This document shows positions 35,662 to 46,604 of a stretch of DNA of 64,000 bases, piece by piece. Source of the DNA: Tubulanus polymorphus (Eukaryota; Nemertea; Palaeonemertea; Tubulaniformes; Tubulanidae); the NCBI RefSeq assembly GCF_964204645.1, contig NC_134025.1, positions 18,508,001 through 18,572,000 of the forward strand. The letters run 5' to 3'. The notes beneath the pieces were generated by a model. The model saw only the letters and a list, made by a program, of their open reading frames with translations, did no database searches and was not told the DNA's origin. The position numbers and the translations under genes were made by a program. How positions within the stretch are numbered: position 1 is the first letter of the stretch; every line of letters begins with the position of its first letter.

Positions 35662-37123
35662 CTATTTTATTTACTTCTACGAACAGAACAGTCAGGAGAG
35701 CTTAGGTCATTTTTCTGATGGGTTGACAGACCTGGTTCGGAGCGCCTACCTCGGGATATGTCCGGACCTTGCAAGAAGGACTGGTCAAGGACAAGTTTAT
35801 GTGTGGAGTGAATTTAGCACCCCATGCTAAGGAGTTGCTCTACGTCTCTCAGCCACTACGCAAGAGGTTGAGTACAGAGGGCGGGAAACAACGCCTTGGT
35901 TCGCTCGAAGGGCAGAGCAAATCCGACAAATTAGAGTGCCCCATCCAGTCCATCAAATATGTACCCCCACACCAAAGGCCAAGTCCAGGGACAAGTCCAA
36001 CTATAGGAGGCCAAAGCGAGGAGATCAAACCGGTTCAAAGTGGTGAATATGAGACATCTGGACACTCTGAAAATGGTTTTTATGTTTCAGGTTTGGTTAA
36101 CACGAGGGCAACAGCATCTTGATCATCCTCTTGATTACTGGGGCCTCAGTAACCGTTCTTAGATCTTCAGAGTGGGAAGCCAGCCTAGGGGCCGTATCCA
36201 TCTGAGACCGAATGGACTGAATAGATGGCCTGCTCGAGAACTTGTCTGGTTCGTCTTGGTTTTAAACATTATTGGCAGGTTCCCATCAAGGGAACCACCA
36301 TGGGAAATGGTCAGGTGGAAAATGCCAACAAATCTTTGAAATCCATGCTCACCATGTCTGTTAACGAGAGCGGTACTAACTGGGACTCTGAAGGCATACC
36401 GCTCAAGCATACAGGAAAAGACCAAGGAAACACCTTTTTTCATCACTTTTGGAGGAAAATGGTGCTGCCCCTGGACATCATGGTCGGGATGCCTGAAGAA
36501 CCAAAGACAGTCACGGTTTTTTTGGAAGAAGTGGTACATAGTTTGAAGAGTGCTCAAGGACGGGTCAAATTAAGTTAAATTAAGTTCCACCAGAAGTGGA
36601 AGGGTCTGTTCCTTGTGACTGAAAGGATATTGGAGGTCACATATCTGGTAGTGCCCGTGGTCAGAAATAGGAAGCCCAAAGTGGTTCACTTCAATGATAT
36701 GAAGCTCTGCTTTGGGTACACTCCCGAGGGTGATGAGGTCAAATGACCAGTCTGGAAATGTAGGAAAACGGAGAGCCTGTACAATCCGCAGAGGTGGAGG
36801 CAAATGACTTGGACTCTTCAAGCAGCCTTGATGATGATGTTGCCGCAATACGGAATCCTCTAGTGTCCCGAAGGGCACGTCGTGGGAACAAAAATGAGGT
36901 TGTCAAAGGCCAGGAGGAGCAAGTAACCATTCTTCCACCTGGAGAACCTTCGCTTGATGTACCAAATGCAGACGAACCTCCGCATAGGTTGCGAGAGTGA
37001 ACATCCAGCCTCCAAAGAGGTATGGTGACTTCAGGTCGTGCCTGGTGACCCAGGTGTGCCGCATGGAACCAACTTGTGGTGTCATAAGAGATACCTACAA
37101 ATATGGCAGATGAAGAGCGTGTT
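35337..37123 (+). pseudogene. Gypsy-type Gag-protease-integrase remnant (RT lost)
   Basis: Contains a (TA)n tract (35624-35659). A Gag-like open stretch (about 35700-36122: EGLVKDKFMCGVNLAPHAKE) is followed by NGFYVSGLVNTRATAS and, with a frameshift, LIITGASVTVL, an aspartic protease whose D-T-G has become I-T-G. Integrase pieces at 36270-36760 follow directly (TTMGNGQVENANKSLKSMLT, LPLDIMVG, KVVHFNDMKLC), and a tail reading RYGDF near 37020. RT and RNase H are missing, an internal deletion. Confidence 0.72.
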
Positions 37124-40100
37124 CAGTCCTTGCCGTTTAGCGCGAGTGATCACTCCCGCGCGCCATAACTCGCGCAAAATGAAATTAACGGGAGTGGTAT
37201 ACCACCTGCGAAGTTTTAATTTGAGCTGTCAAAACACTCGCGAAGGATGTGGCGACCTCTACTAGCAAGTATGTGAACTGACAACAATTATCAACAGCGT
37301 GGACAATGGCGGCCGACACGATCGTTCGCGTGTCAACATAGAATAAATACGAGATACCCGAGGGTACGATTGTACCGAAAATTGAGAAGATCGATGGAAT
37401 CGACTCTGTCGTAGAGGTAGGCATATCACTTTGATTTGAATGCTAAATGTTACGAATATTGAGTGAAATTTGTAGCGGACATTTTTACAAAAGTTTCTTG
37501 AAATTTTTTAGCGAACTTTTTTCCGTAAAATTTCGTGAAATTTAAGGTCACAATTGAGGATGGTGGATGGCCAGATTTACAACTAGCCTAGGTAGGCCTA
37601 CCTGTACCAGTCACTTCAGTCTTCATGGATAGTCTGTTGTTATTGTTTTGTTAGGTCCTAGAAGACCTGGGCCTACCTACCACTGACATAATTTTTAGGC
37701 ATGGACGTTAAGGAGGCTTTATTTTTATATTTCCAGATCTACTGTAAGCTATGTGCCAGAAATGTTGAGGCCATCAAGAAAGACTGGCGTGTAAAAGAAA
37801 AAATTTTGATGGACTGCGAAAACTATGCCCGTGGCACTACTTCTGTGAGTAATTTCACCATTGGGAGACATTTAGATGGTATGTGCCATAAGATTGCATA
37901 CAAGTGTGAACAATTAAAAGATGATCCCGTCGGCGCTGATACTAGCAAAGCTGCACCCCTTCCTGCTAAGCAGCCCCGCATTGATGTCGAATTAAATAAG
38001 AACTCTCGTGATGCTTATGTTTAATTATTCCAAACGGCCTACCTAGCAGCTTGTGGAGGTATACCCCTCAACCAATTCAAAACTTTAGTTAAAATTCAAA
38101 AAGCTAATGAGGTACAGCTAATATCTGGATGTGAGGACGGCAAGGCTGCTAATAAATTTGCACATGAAATCGCCAAGTGCATGAGAGAAAAACTTGCTGT
38201 TCTCATCACTACTGCCAATGCGTTTTCGATCCTAACAGATGGAAGCCAGGCCAAAAAAACAGGACGAGAGAAGGAACTAGTAATGGTGAGGTTAGTTCGA
38301 TGTGGAATGCCAGTGTACTTTGTTGTTGGACTGATTGACATGGACCAATATGGGAATGCTAATAGTGAGAATTTAAAAACTGGAATGGATGACTTGTTCT
38401 TGAAAAACATTAAAATTACAGAGGATGTATACAAGGGGCTAATGTAAATACTGGACAATACAACGGTCTCTTGACCAAATTACGTGATGATGATCGGCCG
38501 CGGTTGGTACAGTTCATTGCATTTCACACAGACTTGAACTTTCGATCAAAGATTCACTCATGAGTGTAAACGAGTTCAAAGAAATAAAAGACTTCATGAT
38601 CCTGTTATTTTACTTGTTCAAGAATAGTGGCAAGCTAAAACGAAAGTTCAAATCCTTAGGTGATGCATTGAATTTTACGGTCTATGGGACCCCAAAGGTT
38701 CATGGCACCCGTTTCGTTAATCATATAAGTTCAGGCTTGTCCAGTCTGATCAATAATTGGCCAGTTCTTGTTCAGTTTCTTGAAGATGCCATTAGTAGTC
38801 CTGATGTAACACAGATCAAACCTAAACTTGAAGGCATTCTTAGAAAGCTCTCCAATTTCCAGTTCCTTTGTCGTTGCTGCTTCTATAAAGTCCTACTGGA
38901 CAAAATCTCTGTTCTGTCACTTACCTTGGAGAGAAGTACTCTCTCATTGTCTGATCTCCCATTTCTCTTGCATAACACTATCGAAACTATCAATGAATTG
39001 TCGAAAAAAGATCTTGATTTCTTTTTGGGTGAATGTAAGATTGGAATTGACTCTGAACTAGATCAAGTTGTATGGGACATATTAGCCAAGGGAGACATGA
39101 GAAAGAAGGAAGAGAAACAACAAACTATGCTTGTTGGTATGAAAACCAATGATTTCAAGTACTATAATGTAGAAAATGCCAAATCACGCATAGATAATAT
39201 GAAAAAGATTGTAATCGCCAAAGTAAACGAGTGTCTTAAGAAAAGGTTCTCGGGTCATGATAATTTGACCAAGGATATGTCATTTTTGGATCCAGCAAAT
39301 TGGACTGGTTCAGAATTGGAAGCTATGGTAAGATTGGCTGCTGTGTTTGAGATCCCACTCCAGAGTGGAGACTTTTCATTACCCATGATGAAAAAAAAAT
39401 GACCTCATTTCAAAAGATTGGTGAACTATTTTTATAGAGGGGTCAAAAGAAACAAACTTTGGAAGATAATCTTTGAATATAAATACAAAGAATGCCCCAA
39501 TATCTGTAAACTTGTCAGTGTCCTTAGGTGCATGGGACCAAGTAATAGTGTTGTTGAAAGTGGTTTCAGCATTTTGAATTGCAAGTTGAATGACCGCCGA
39601 TTATCAATAAGTACTCCCGGTCTGGTAAGGAGGTTGATGGTATTATTCAAAATGCAGTCGATAACTATATGGCAACGAAACGTAAGCTGTTGGTATCTAA
39701 GAGAACTGACTTTAGCTAAGTTTGTGCCCAGCTCCCTGCTTCTAGAAAGTCCAAGAACAAAGATGATGATGAAATAATTACAAATTACTATTATAATATT
39801 GAATCTGATGATGAGGATGATGTGGTAACGGAGAATAATTTGGAAGTTGTATGTGATGAGGATAATGACATGTCCTCTGGTGATGATGATCATTATTCTT
39901 CTTCAGACTCTGAAGCTGAGGAAATATGGGACAATTTCAACTGAAAACTTTGACCTAAGTTGTTGTAAACTCATATACATGTTCTGGTACTATGTTAATG
40001 ACCCTGGCTATGTTTTATTAGGACGACGAACTTTGTAAATATGTTTCATTTGTTTTGATTTAATAAATAAAAGTAAAAAACAAGTTCTTTCTATGAAAAA

Positions 40101-40235
40101 CACATTTATTTATAGTCTATAATCTTTTATAAGGAAGTTTTAATATAATTTAAAAATCACTCGCGAAAGCACTTATGGGTGTGATTTGCGAGAGTGGTAT
40201 ATCACTCCCGACCAATCTGAGACGGCAAGGACTTG
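37124..40235 (+). mobile_element. hAT-superfamily DNA transposon (ZNF862-like transposase), decayed
   Basis: Ends share GTCCTTGCCGT (37126-37136; inverse at 40222-40232), with GAGTGAT / TATACCACT motifs repeated just inside both ends. The 3.1 kb interior encodes a hAT transposase in several frames. It is inserted in the Gypsy remnant. An 8-bp target duplication is only weakly supported (tgttcag against tgttttg). Confidence 0.75.
37701..39777 (+). pseudogene. hAT transposase (ZNF862-like), frame-broken
   Basis: Reads from MDVKEALFLYFQIYCKLCAR through a stop at 38022 into AHEIAKCMREKLAVL and AFSILTDGSQAKKTG, matching the start of the hAT RNase H-like fold with its first Asp. Then VYFVVGLIDMDQYGNA, a shifted HCISHRLELSIKDSL, FYLFKNSGKLKRKFK and VHGTRFVNH. 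The insertion domain ends at an A9 run (39393-39401). The hAT C-terminal dimer motif SNSVVESGFSILN with DRRLSIS is at about 39540-39610. About six breaks; inactive. Such proteins cut and rejoin DNA at transposon ends; some are domesticated, but nothing suggests that here. Confidence 0.72.
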
Positions 40236-41325
40236 TTTTGGAAAAGGGCAGGAAATTAAGGGAGGCAAAAGCAACACCTTCGTATGGTTAACACTCTAAA
40301 CCCCACAGATACCTATTCATGGTTTTCATTTTTTATTCCGCCAACACCGTACCATAGATTGGACGTCATCTAGCTCGACTAAATGAATGTAAAGACCCGC
40401 AAGCAGAAACAACGCCTGGTCAAGGAGACTCGGAGTTTCATTCAGATCCGCAACCATGCCCAGACACCTGAAAGCTGGTGGACGCCTGCATAAAGCATTT
40501 ATACGACCCCAGTCGTGTAGTGGTGGGAGCCATCATCTGCGGCATCAAAGCATCATTGTTTCGGGACATGGCTGTACCCTGTCGAGATCCAGGTTTCTGT
40601 CTCTGTCGAGGCAACTCAAGTTGATGGTGACCGAATGTGGTGGGTCAGCTCAGGATCTCAACCAGAAGCTGACACACCTCGAAGAACAGGTAGTTGACTG
40701 CACGAGGCAGCAACCCATCCTGCGACTCAATGTTCAAGGGCTGGAAGTCAGCACTCATGTTACCTGTTTGGCCGTTGTGTTCAACCACGGTGTTAATGAC
40801 ATCCGGGGTTATGGGGAGACCACCGAGCGCCTATACCAGTTATGACCTACTGGCCAAACCATATTCCGGTATTCCTCTTTTTCACTTAGAAATCCTGAGG
40901 TTGTCTCCTGTTATAAGTAATGTCGGGGAACTCATTCATCAGAAGGACCGCATAAATGTCCACACGGTAAGGGCAGGTTTTACCCAGATCGACCACCCTG
41001 ACCTGAATAACAATGACTTCGTGGGTATACACCATCGCAGGAAGGCCATGGAGATTGTAGTCGACCATGTCATCAGGAAGGCTCAGTTAGATGGGACGTG
41101 GTACCCCAACCACATCTAATCTGGCTCAATTGGAATTGCGTTGGGGTGCATCGGACACCTGCTAATGGTACCCCGCAGCATTCTGCTTGCTACCAAGTTG
41201 CCCTGCCGCACCGGAGCGCTTCAAACATCTTTTAATCATAACCTGTTGCGTCTTACCTTCGCACATTGGGATTGGTATACCCCTTGTGGTTGCATCCATG
41301 GGAACTTCTCTTAATGAGGTGGTAG
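40236..41325 (+). other. Gypsy element 3' part with an unrecognised open stretch
   Basis: Between the hAT element and the 3' LTR. Two overlapping open stretches (40456-40845 and 40694-41119) recall no family I can name. Given the position after integrase, a decayed third ORF is possible. Confidence 0.3.
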
Positions 41326-41530
41326 TGTGGTGGTCTAGGCTTAACTAAGTCAGTATCCTTTGTTTTGTTTCGCCCATATCCATTTTTGATGTAAACCTGT
41401 GACACCGGAACCGGTCTCTTATTCTCTTGAGGTAGAATAAAGCAGTTGTTGTTCAAGTTAATTGGTGGAAAAGGAGACATCCGATACGTATTTGTGAATT
41501 GAGGTGACGGAGGCAATTTGTCTCAGACTC
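41326..41530 (+). repeat. 3' LTR of the Gypsy-type retrotransposon
   Basis: TGTGGTGGTCTAGGCTTAAC … GAGGTAGAATAAA; pairs with 35128-35336. The right edge is approximate. Confidence 0.68.
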
Positions 41531-42450
41531 TTACCTGAATTATCGTACTGAAAAACTGTGCCAGGATGGAGATGGAGATGCCCATCCATCAAATCATGAA
41601 TATATGTATGGAAAAAACTACCCGTATTTGTCGAAAACCGTTGAAAGGAAAATTGGAATGAGAGATTTTGACGATATCAAGTATTCAGAGTTGCCACTTA
41701 TGTGAAGCTAAAAATTCGGAAAATAATTCGGGGGGTCCGGGGGACCTGCCCCAGAAAAATTTTTGAAATTAGAACGCCAGGAGATGCGTTCTGGCGCATT
41801 CATTACCGGAAGTGTGAATCAATTTTCACGTCTGTCAATTACAATCCAATGAAAATCTGTCGCTTCAAACTTTCAGTAAGCATTTTCTCAAAGGTTATAC
41901 ATTCACTCACTCCAAGATATGTCAAGATATATATATATCTGTATAGATAATTTTTTGAATAGCGATTGGTTCCGTCAAATACACCTCATATATAAACCAG
42001 AGCCAAAAACCAACGAAGCGTAAGTCGATTTCGATCGTCGCGTCATCTTGGTTTAATCGTGTACTGCGGGGTTGTTGCCACTACGTGGCAGCACAATACG
42101 GCTTTTTCGAACCCTCTACGGAGCGGTTACGTTTTGATGTTTTGGGTCGAATCCCGAATTGATTTTATTTTTTTCGCAATGTTTTCTTTTGTGGTTATTT
42201 GACTTCTCCCGAAAATCCGGAAATGAAAATTGGATTTTTTAAAAATCCGGAATTCCGGAGAAATCCGGTAAAGTGGCAACTCTGAGTATTGTTACACATA
42301 GGACAACCCAGCCGATTTACTCACACGTGGAGTAAAAGCAACCAAACTTCAAAATTCTGATTTGTGGTCGAACGGTCCGCATTGGCTTCCGAATGGCCAT
42401 TGGTCATGGTATGAGATGTTTAATGAGCCTATTATGCATTTAACGCATCA
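41531..42450 (+). pseudogene. BEL/Pao retrotransposon 2, RNase H end, split by a MITE
   Basis: Bases 41600-41685 and 42291-42450 join, when the MITE is removed, into FDDIKYCY and NPADLLTRGVKATKLQNSDL, then GPHWLP. This is the conserved NPAD…RG…LW..GP.WL end of Pao RNase H. Together with 33787-35124 it flanks the Gypsy element, so the Gypsy inserted in this Pao copy. The RT-coding middle is missing. Confidence 0.72.
41686..42284. mobile_element. 599-bp MITE with CAGAGTTGCCACTT ends (hAT-like)
   Basis: Inverted ends CAGAGTTGCCACTT / AAGTGGCAACTCTG, subterminal ATTCGG- and TTCCGGA-rich repeats, and AGTATT duplicated on both sides (41680-41685, 42285-42290). Removing it restores the Pao reading frame. 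Confidence 0.85.
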
Positions 42451-42990
42451 AGAAATGTTTTTATGAAACGTTCAAGGAAAAACATCAATGTAAAATTTAG
42501 TCCTAGATCCAGAAAAAAAAACTTTTGAAAAGTGGATATTTGTGGGATTTGAAGCTGATCCGCGCATCTCAGAGAGAGGCTGCCTTATTTGTTCCAGATG
42601 AGTGCTAGGAGAGGCCTACGCCTGGATGAAAGTGGCTGCGAAAAAGATGCTTAGAAAGGGCCATAAAATAGGAATAACTCTATCCGTCCAACCATCGCTG
42701 CACATTTTTGATGATAATCTATTATGTTGAATTATGTTGTCATTAATAATATCTAGGTATAAGTATTGAATATGTATGACTTAACTAATCATTGTCCACT
42801 AGATATCCACCATGCAGGTGAAGGAGGAAATATTGCTGATATGTTTTTAAAATGTTTTTCACGTTTCTTATTTCTTGTTTATCATTATTTCTATCACAAG
42901 TATCATTAGTATCATTTTGTTCTTAAAATTGTAACAGTTTTTTTTTCTACATAATGGTCTTTTCAATGTTAAATATTTATAATCTTGCTA
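42451..42990. other. Non-coding stretch, nothing recognised
   Basis: AT-rich, no supported exon. May be partly further Pao sequence, but no motif is visible. Confidence 0.35.
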
Positions 42991-43269
42991 TTAACCCTTA
43001 CAGTGCGTCTACACCACAGTGCGGTGTATAAATCGGTGATGGATTTTGCTAGTACACTGAACTGTGGTGTATTGATGTAATAAGTAATTAGTTTTTATCT
43101 CTATTGAAAGATGGCAGCACCTGTCAAACATAGTTAAATATTAGTAACTAACGATCCATCGTGCCGCGGTGTATACACACTATAGTGGTATTCCCGTTAT
43201 TCAGCACACTAGGTTGAAATTTTTCTTCAGCACTATAGGGTATTATCAAGTCAGCACTGAATGGGTTAA
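42991..43269 (-). mobile_element. piggyBac-like MITE, copy 1
   Basis: TTAA at both ends (42991-42994, 43266-43269). Inverted termini are CCCTTACAGTGC and CCCATTCAGTGC. The interior has repeated CACTATAGTG / CACCACAGTG motifs. Same family as 45096-45379 in the opposite orientation. TTAA targets with CCC ends are typical of piggyBac. Confidence 0.82.
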
Positions 43270-43617
43270 TGTCAATTTTGATCTTCGCAAAATAACTTAT
43301 TGTAACATTTTCATTGGAATAAAGCTCTATCTACATATATAAAAGACAGGTTTTTTCAAGGTTTCATTAATGTTTTGTAAAAAGGTTTGTGAAACGTTAA
43401 AAAGTGATTAGAATTACATTTCAGAAACGTTTCAATAGAACGTTTCCAATACAAAACCGATACGTGTTTTGAAACTTTTCTTGAATATATTTGTGTTGGC
43501 TGGCAAGTCTCTCTTATCTTCCTAAATCCCTAATCATTTTGAGTGATTATCCGAACACATTCATTCTCGAACAACAGAGAAAAAAGATGGCGGATATCAA
43601 AATTTCTTTTGGTGGAA

Positions 43618-44400
43618 CAATACTTCTATTCAGATGAATTTAATGTTTGCAGCCACCACTAGGAGCGCTAGTGTTCGGTCACCTAGGCTAAAGGCGAAAT
43701 GAGAAGAAAATCGTCTAAAATCGACAGTTTGAGTAAAATTTAACGAAATAAACGAACTATAAACCATAAGGAGCCACCGGGCACTGAATATTGAAGTATT
43801 GTATGATTTTTCAGTACATGAATGTACAGTTATATGCCTTTGATTCGTAAAAAAATTTCTTTAAATAAGATATATCGGTAATGCAATAACAAATGCTGTT
43901 ACAGGCCATAGATGGCAGCACTATACAGTCATTTCTTATCAGATGATTTTTTTGGAAACTACCTATTATTATAATCTTGAAGATATAAAGGAGTTATCAA
44001 TATAAGTTAGAACGATAAATGATACCAATAAAACGAGAAAATAACAGAATTATGACTGTAAAACTGTACATGTTGAGATTCTATCACGAAGCTGTGGTAA
44101 GCGAGTATACGTATTGCGTAGATTCTCATGTGATGGATTAGACTTCTCTGATAAAATCGTCAAAAAGAGATACGAAACCAATTGAAAATAAAGTTTTGAG
44201 CATTTCAAAAAAAATAAAACACTTGGAACCTTCTATAATTTGGAGTTTGCAAGAGTAGGGGAACTCTGTTTAAATGTAGTTCTAGGATCAATACAAAAGT
44301 CGCCCACATTTCAATGCATTTTCCCTTTGAGGTAGGTGACCCAACACTAGCACCACGTACGGCGGTGGCTAACATTAAAAACATCTGAATAGAAGTATTG
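43618..44400. mobile_element. 783-bp MITE with CAATACTTCTATTCAGATG ends
   Basis: Left end CAATACTTCTATTCAGATG and right end CATCTGAATAGAAGTATTG are exact inverses. The similarity runs inward about 75 bp through GCCACC and GCTAGTGTT. It splits the intron block that is continuous at 23280-23300, so it inserted after that block was duplicated. No coding capacity. Confidence 0.82.
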
Positions 44401-44559
44401 GAAACAAGCAAAAATCTATTTTCAACCGGTGAGATATTTCAGATAAATTTCTTATATCGAGGTAACAAGTTTATATTACCATTTTCAGAATAGAGACCCT
44501 ATTATTCATTATATATATGAATTAGTCAAAGAAAGTTTAAGGATTGTAAGTTTGTTTAC

Positions 44560-44796
44560 CTGATCCTGGTTCTTGTTGAAAGCTCCTTTCATCAATACTC
44601 TCTTTAGTAGAAGCAAAATCTAAGGCAGTGGACATTGTTTGACTTTCTGATTTTTCACAGGGTGAAACGGCAACACTAGTTTTCCCTGAAGAGCTGGATG
44701 ATACATCTTCGTTGTTCAGAGCGTTTCCATTAGAGCTATTGGTATTTGAATCCAACATCAGGCTTGATTGGAGCGATTTAGGCCCTAATCCCAATC
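44560..44796 (-). CDS. Ser-rich internal exon, copy 4, phase 1-1
   Basis: 237 nt (79 codons), acceptor ttgcctacag at 44797, donor ATCAG|GTAAAC at 44560, phase 1 at both ends. Reads LGLGPKSLQSSLMLDSNTNS, DEDVSSSSSGKTSVAVSP, STALDFASTKES and RSFQQEPGS. The intron on both sides resembles those of copies 2 and 3. If all four exons belong to one minus-strand gene, this one comes first. Confidence 0.6.
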
Positions 44797-45095
44797 CTGT
44801 AGGCAATAAATAGATCATTACAATTGCTGTTTCAAAATTGTATGCAGACTGCCACATTCCAGATATGAAAATACCAATATTCCCAGTGAATCAACAATTG
44901 TAATAATAGCAAGTTAAAATGAAAAATAAGTAACCAAATACCCAATCAATAGAATATAGTGTAAAAGCTTTTTTGTATGGATCTACATTCACACACTAGA
45001 GGTCAAAGGATATCTTGAACAGAAAATTGGAAGTTGTGGATAGTTTAGTAAAATGAAAAAAGCCCCCGCCCCTGGGAGGCTGGGTTCAATGTTGC

Positions 45096-45379
45096 TTAAC
45101 CCTTTCAGTGCTGACTAATTAATACCCTATAGTGCTGGAGATAATTGGAATTAAAAAAAAAATTCCACCCTAGTGTGTTGAATAACAGGAATACCACTAT
45201 AGTGCGTGTACACCGCCACGCAGCGTATCGTTAGTTACTAGTATTTCACTATGTTTGACAGGAGCTGCCATTTTTCAAGAGAGATAATTACTAATTACAT
45301 CAATACACCACAGTGTGGTGTATTAGCAAAATCAGTCACTGATTTAGACACCGCATTGTAGACGCACTGAAAGGGTTAA
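45096..45379 (+). mobile_element. piggyBac-like MITE, copy 2
   Basis: TTAA at 45096-45099 and 45376-45379, termini CCCTTTCAGTGC / GCACTGAAAGGG. The interior is the reverse complement of copy 1 at 42991-43269, at moderate similarity. Confidence 0.85.
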
Positions 45380-45461
45380 GTTAAGAAGTAGATTTTCTTG
45401 CTTTTTCATGAACTCGAAGTACGTCGAATATACCTGTCAGTCATTTATCCATTTCTTAATT

Positions 45462-45585
45462 AGGGTTTTCTGTTGCTTCACAGAAAACCCTATTGAAATT
45501 CGCGTGATTATTAGGGTTTTCTGTTATTTCACAGAAAACCCTATTGATATCCGCGTGATTATTATTATTATTATTTTCTTCCACA
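45462..45585. repeat. Tandem pair of hairpin units (TAGGGTTTTCTGT…ACAGAAAACCCTA)
   Basis: Two copies about 60 bp apart of an inverted pair TTAGGGTTTTCTGT / ACAGAAAACCCTATTG followed by CGCGTGATTATTA, then an ATT run. Likely one end of a dispersed element; related forms (GCAGAAAA(C/G)CCGT(T/C)ATCGCTGCTT) lie at 50990 and 53990. Confidence 0.7.
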
Positions 45586-46604
45586 CTATTTTTACCAAAA
45601 GAACATAGGCTTTGTTACCTTACCGCTGTTTCATATACAATCCATATAATATCGTTCAGCTCACTGAGATCTACAAATAGCCCGCGTGTTTTTTCACGAA
45701 TCATCGTTACAAAAGCGCTGTCGGGCCATAAACATCGAAAATTTAGCCCCATTTAATGGGGCGACATGTTTTTCGAGTCGTCATCCCAAAAATAAACCCG
45801 CAGGCCAACTGTCACTTCGATTATCAATTCAAGTATAAATGAACTAATTTATTGCCGCAGACTTCACATTCAGTCACGGTCTTCAAACAGTGATTTTAAC
45901 AATAGCCCATTTTCCTCATCAAATCATATTACACTGGAAATTTACTACTTTAGATTTTAAAAAAACTGTCGAGCCGTAAACATCGACGAATCGACATGTG
46001 TTACTACATCGTCGTTCCGGGGATCAGCTGCGAGTTTCTCCTCATCATGAGAATCAAATCGAGTACAAATTAATTTATAACTACCAGTGATTTGGCTGCT
46101 GGTTTCAAGCAGTTAGTTTAGCAATACCTATTTTTCTTTACCAAATTAACCGTGTATTTACTAAGATAAATCATAAGAGTACCGGGGAGTCATAGGCCTA
46201 AACTAAACACGCCGAAGAGATATAGCGGAGAAAAGCTGTTATGTCGACGAGGTATCAAAATAAAGATATATATTACTTTATTCGGCCGCGGGCTTCAACC
46301 TCTATATCAATACCATCAATACTCTATATTTCCTACAGTACATACCGATCATTGTCAAATCCACAAGGTATTTACTAAATACAAGTATACAACACACTCC
46401 TATCCGTATGCTGGACACACACTTGACATTCGGAGTAAGTGTTCGCTGTGGAGGAAAGGATATCGTTCGCTGTGTCGCTTGAAGTGTTTATCGAGTTTTA
46501 CGCGACCTTAGGGCTTTAGTATGGTGGCTGATAAGATAAAAAAACACGAATATGCAAATGAGGGCGACATAACGACAAAACTAAAATAACGCGAGAAAAC
46601 AACG
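45586..46604. repeat. Dispersed repeat F, copy 1, and flanking non-coding DNA
   Basis: ACCTTACCGCTG … TCAGCTCACT … GAGCCATAAACATCG-type sequence matches 51060-51240 next to a similar hairpin. No gene found. Confidence 0.5.
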
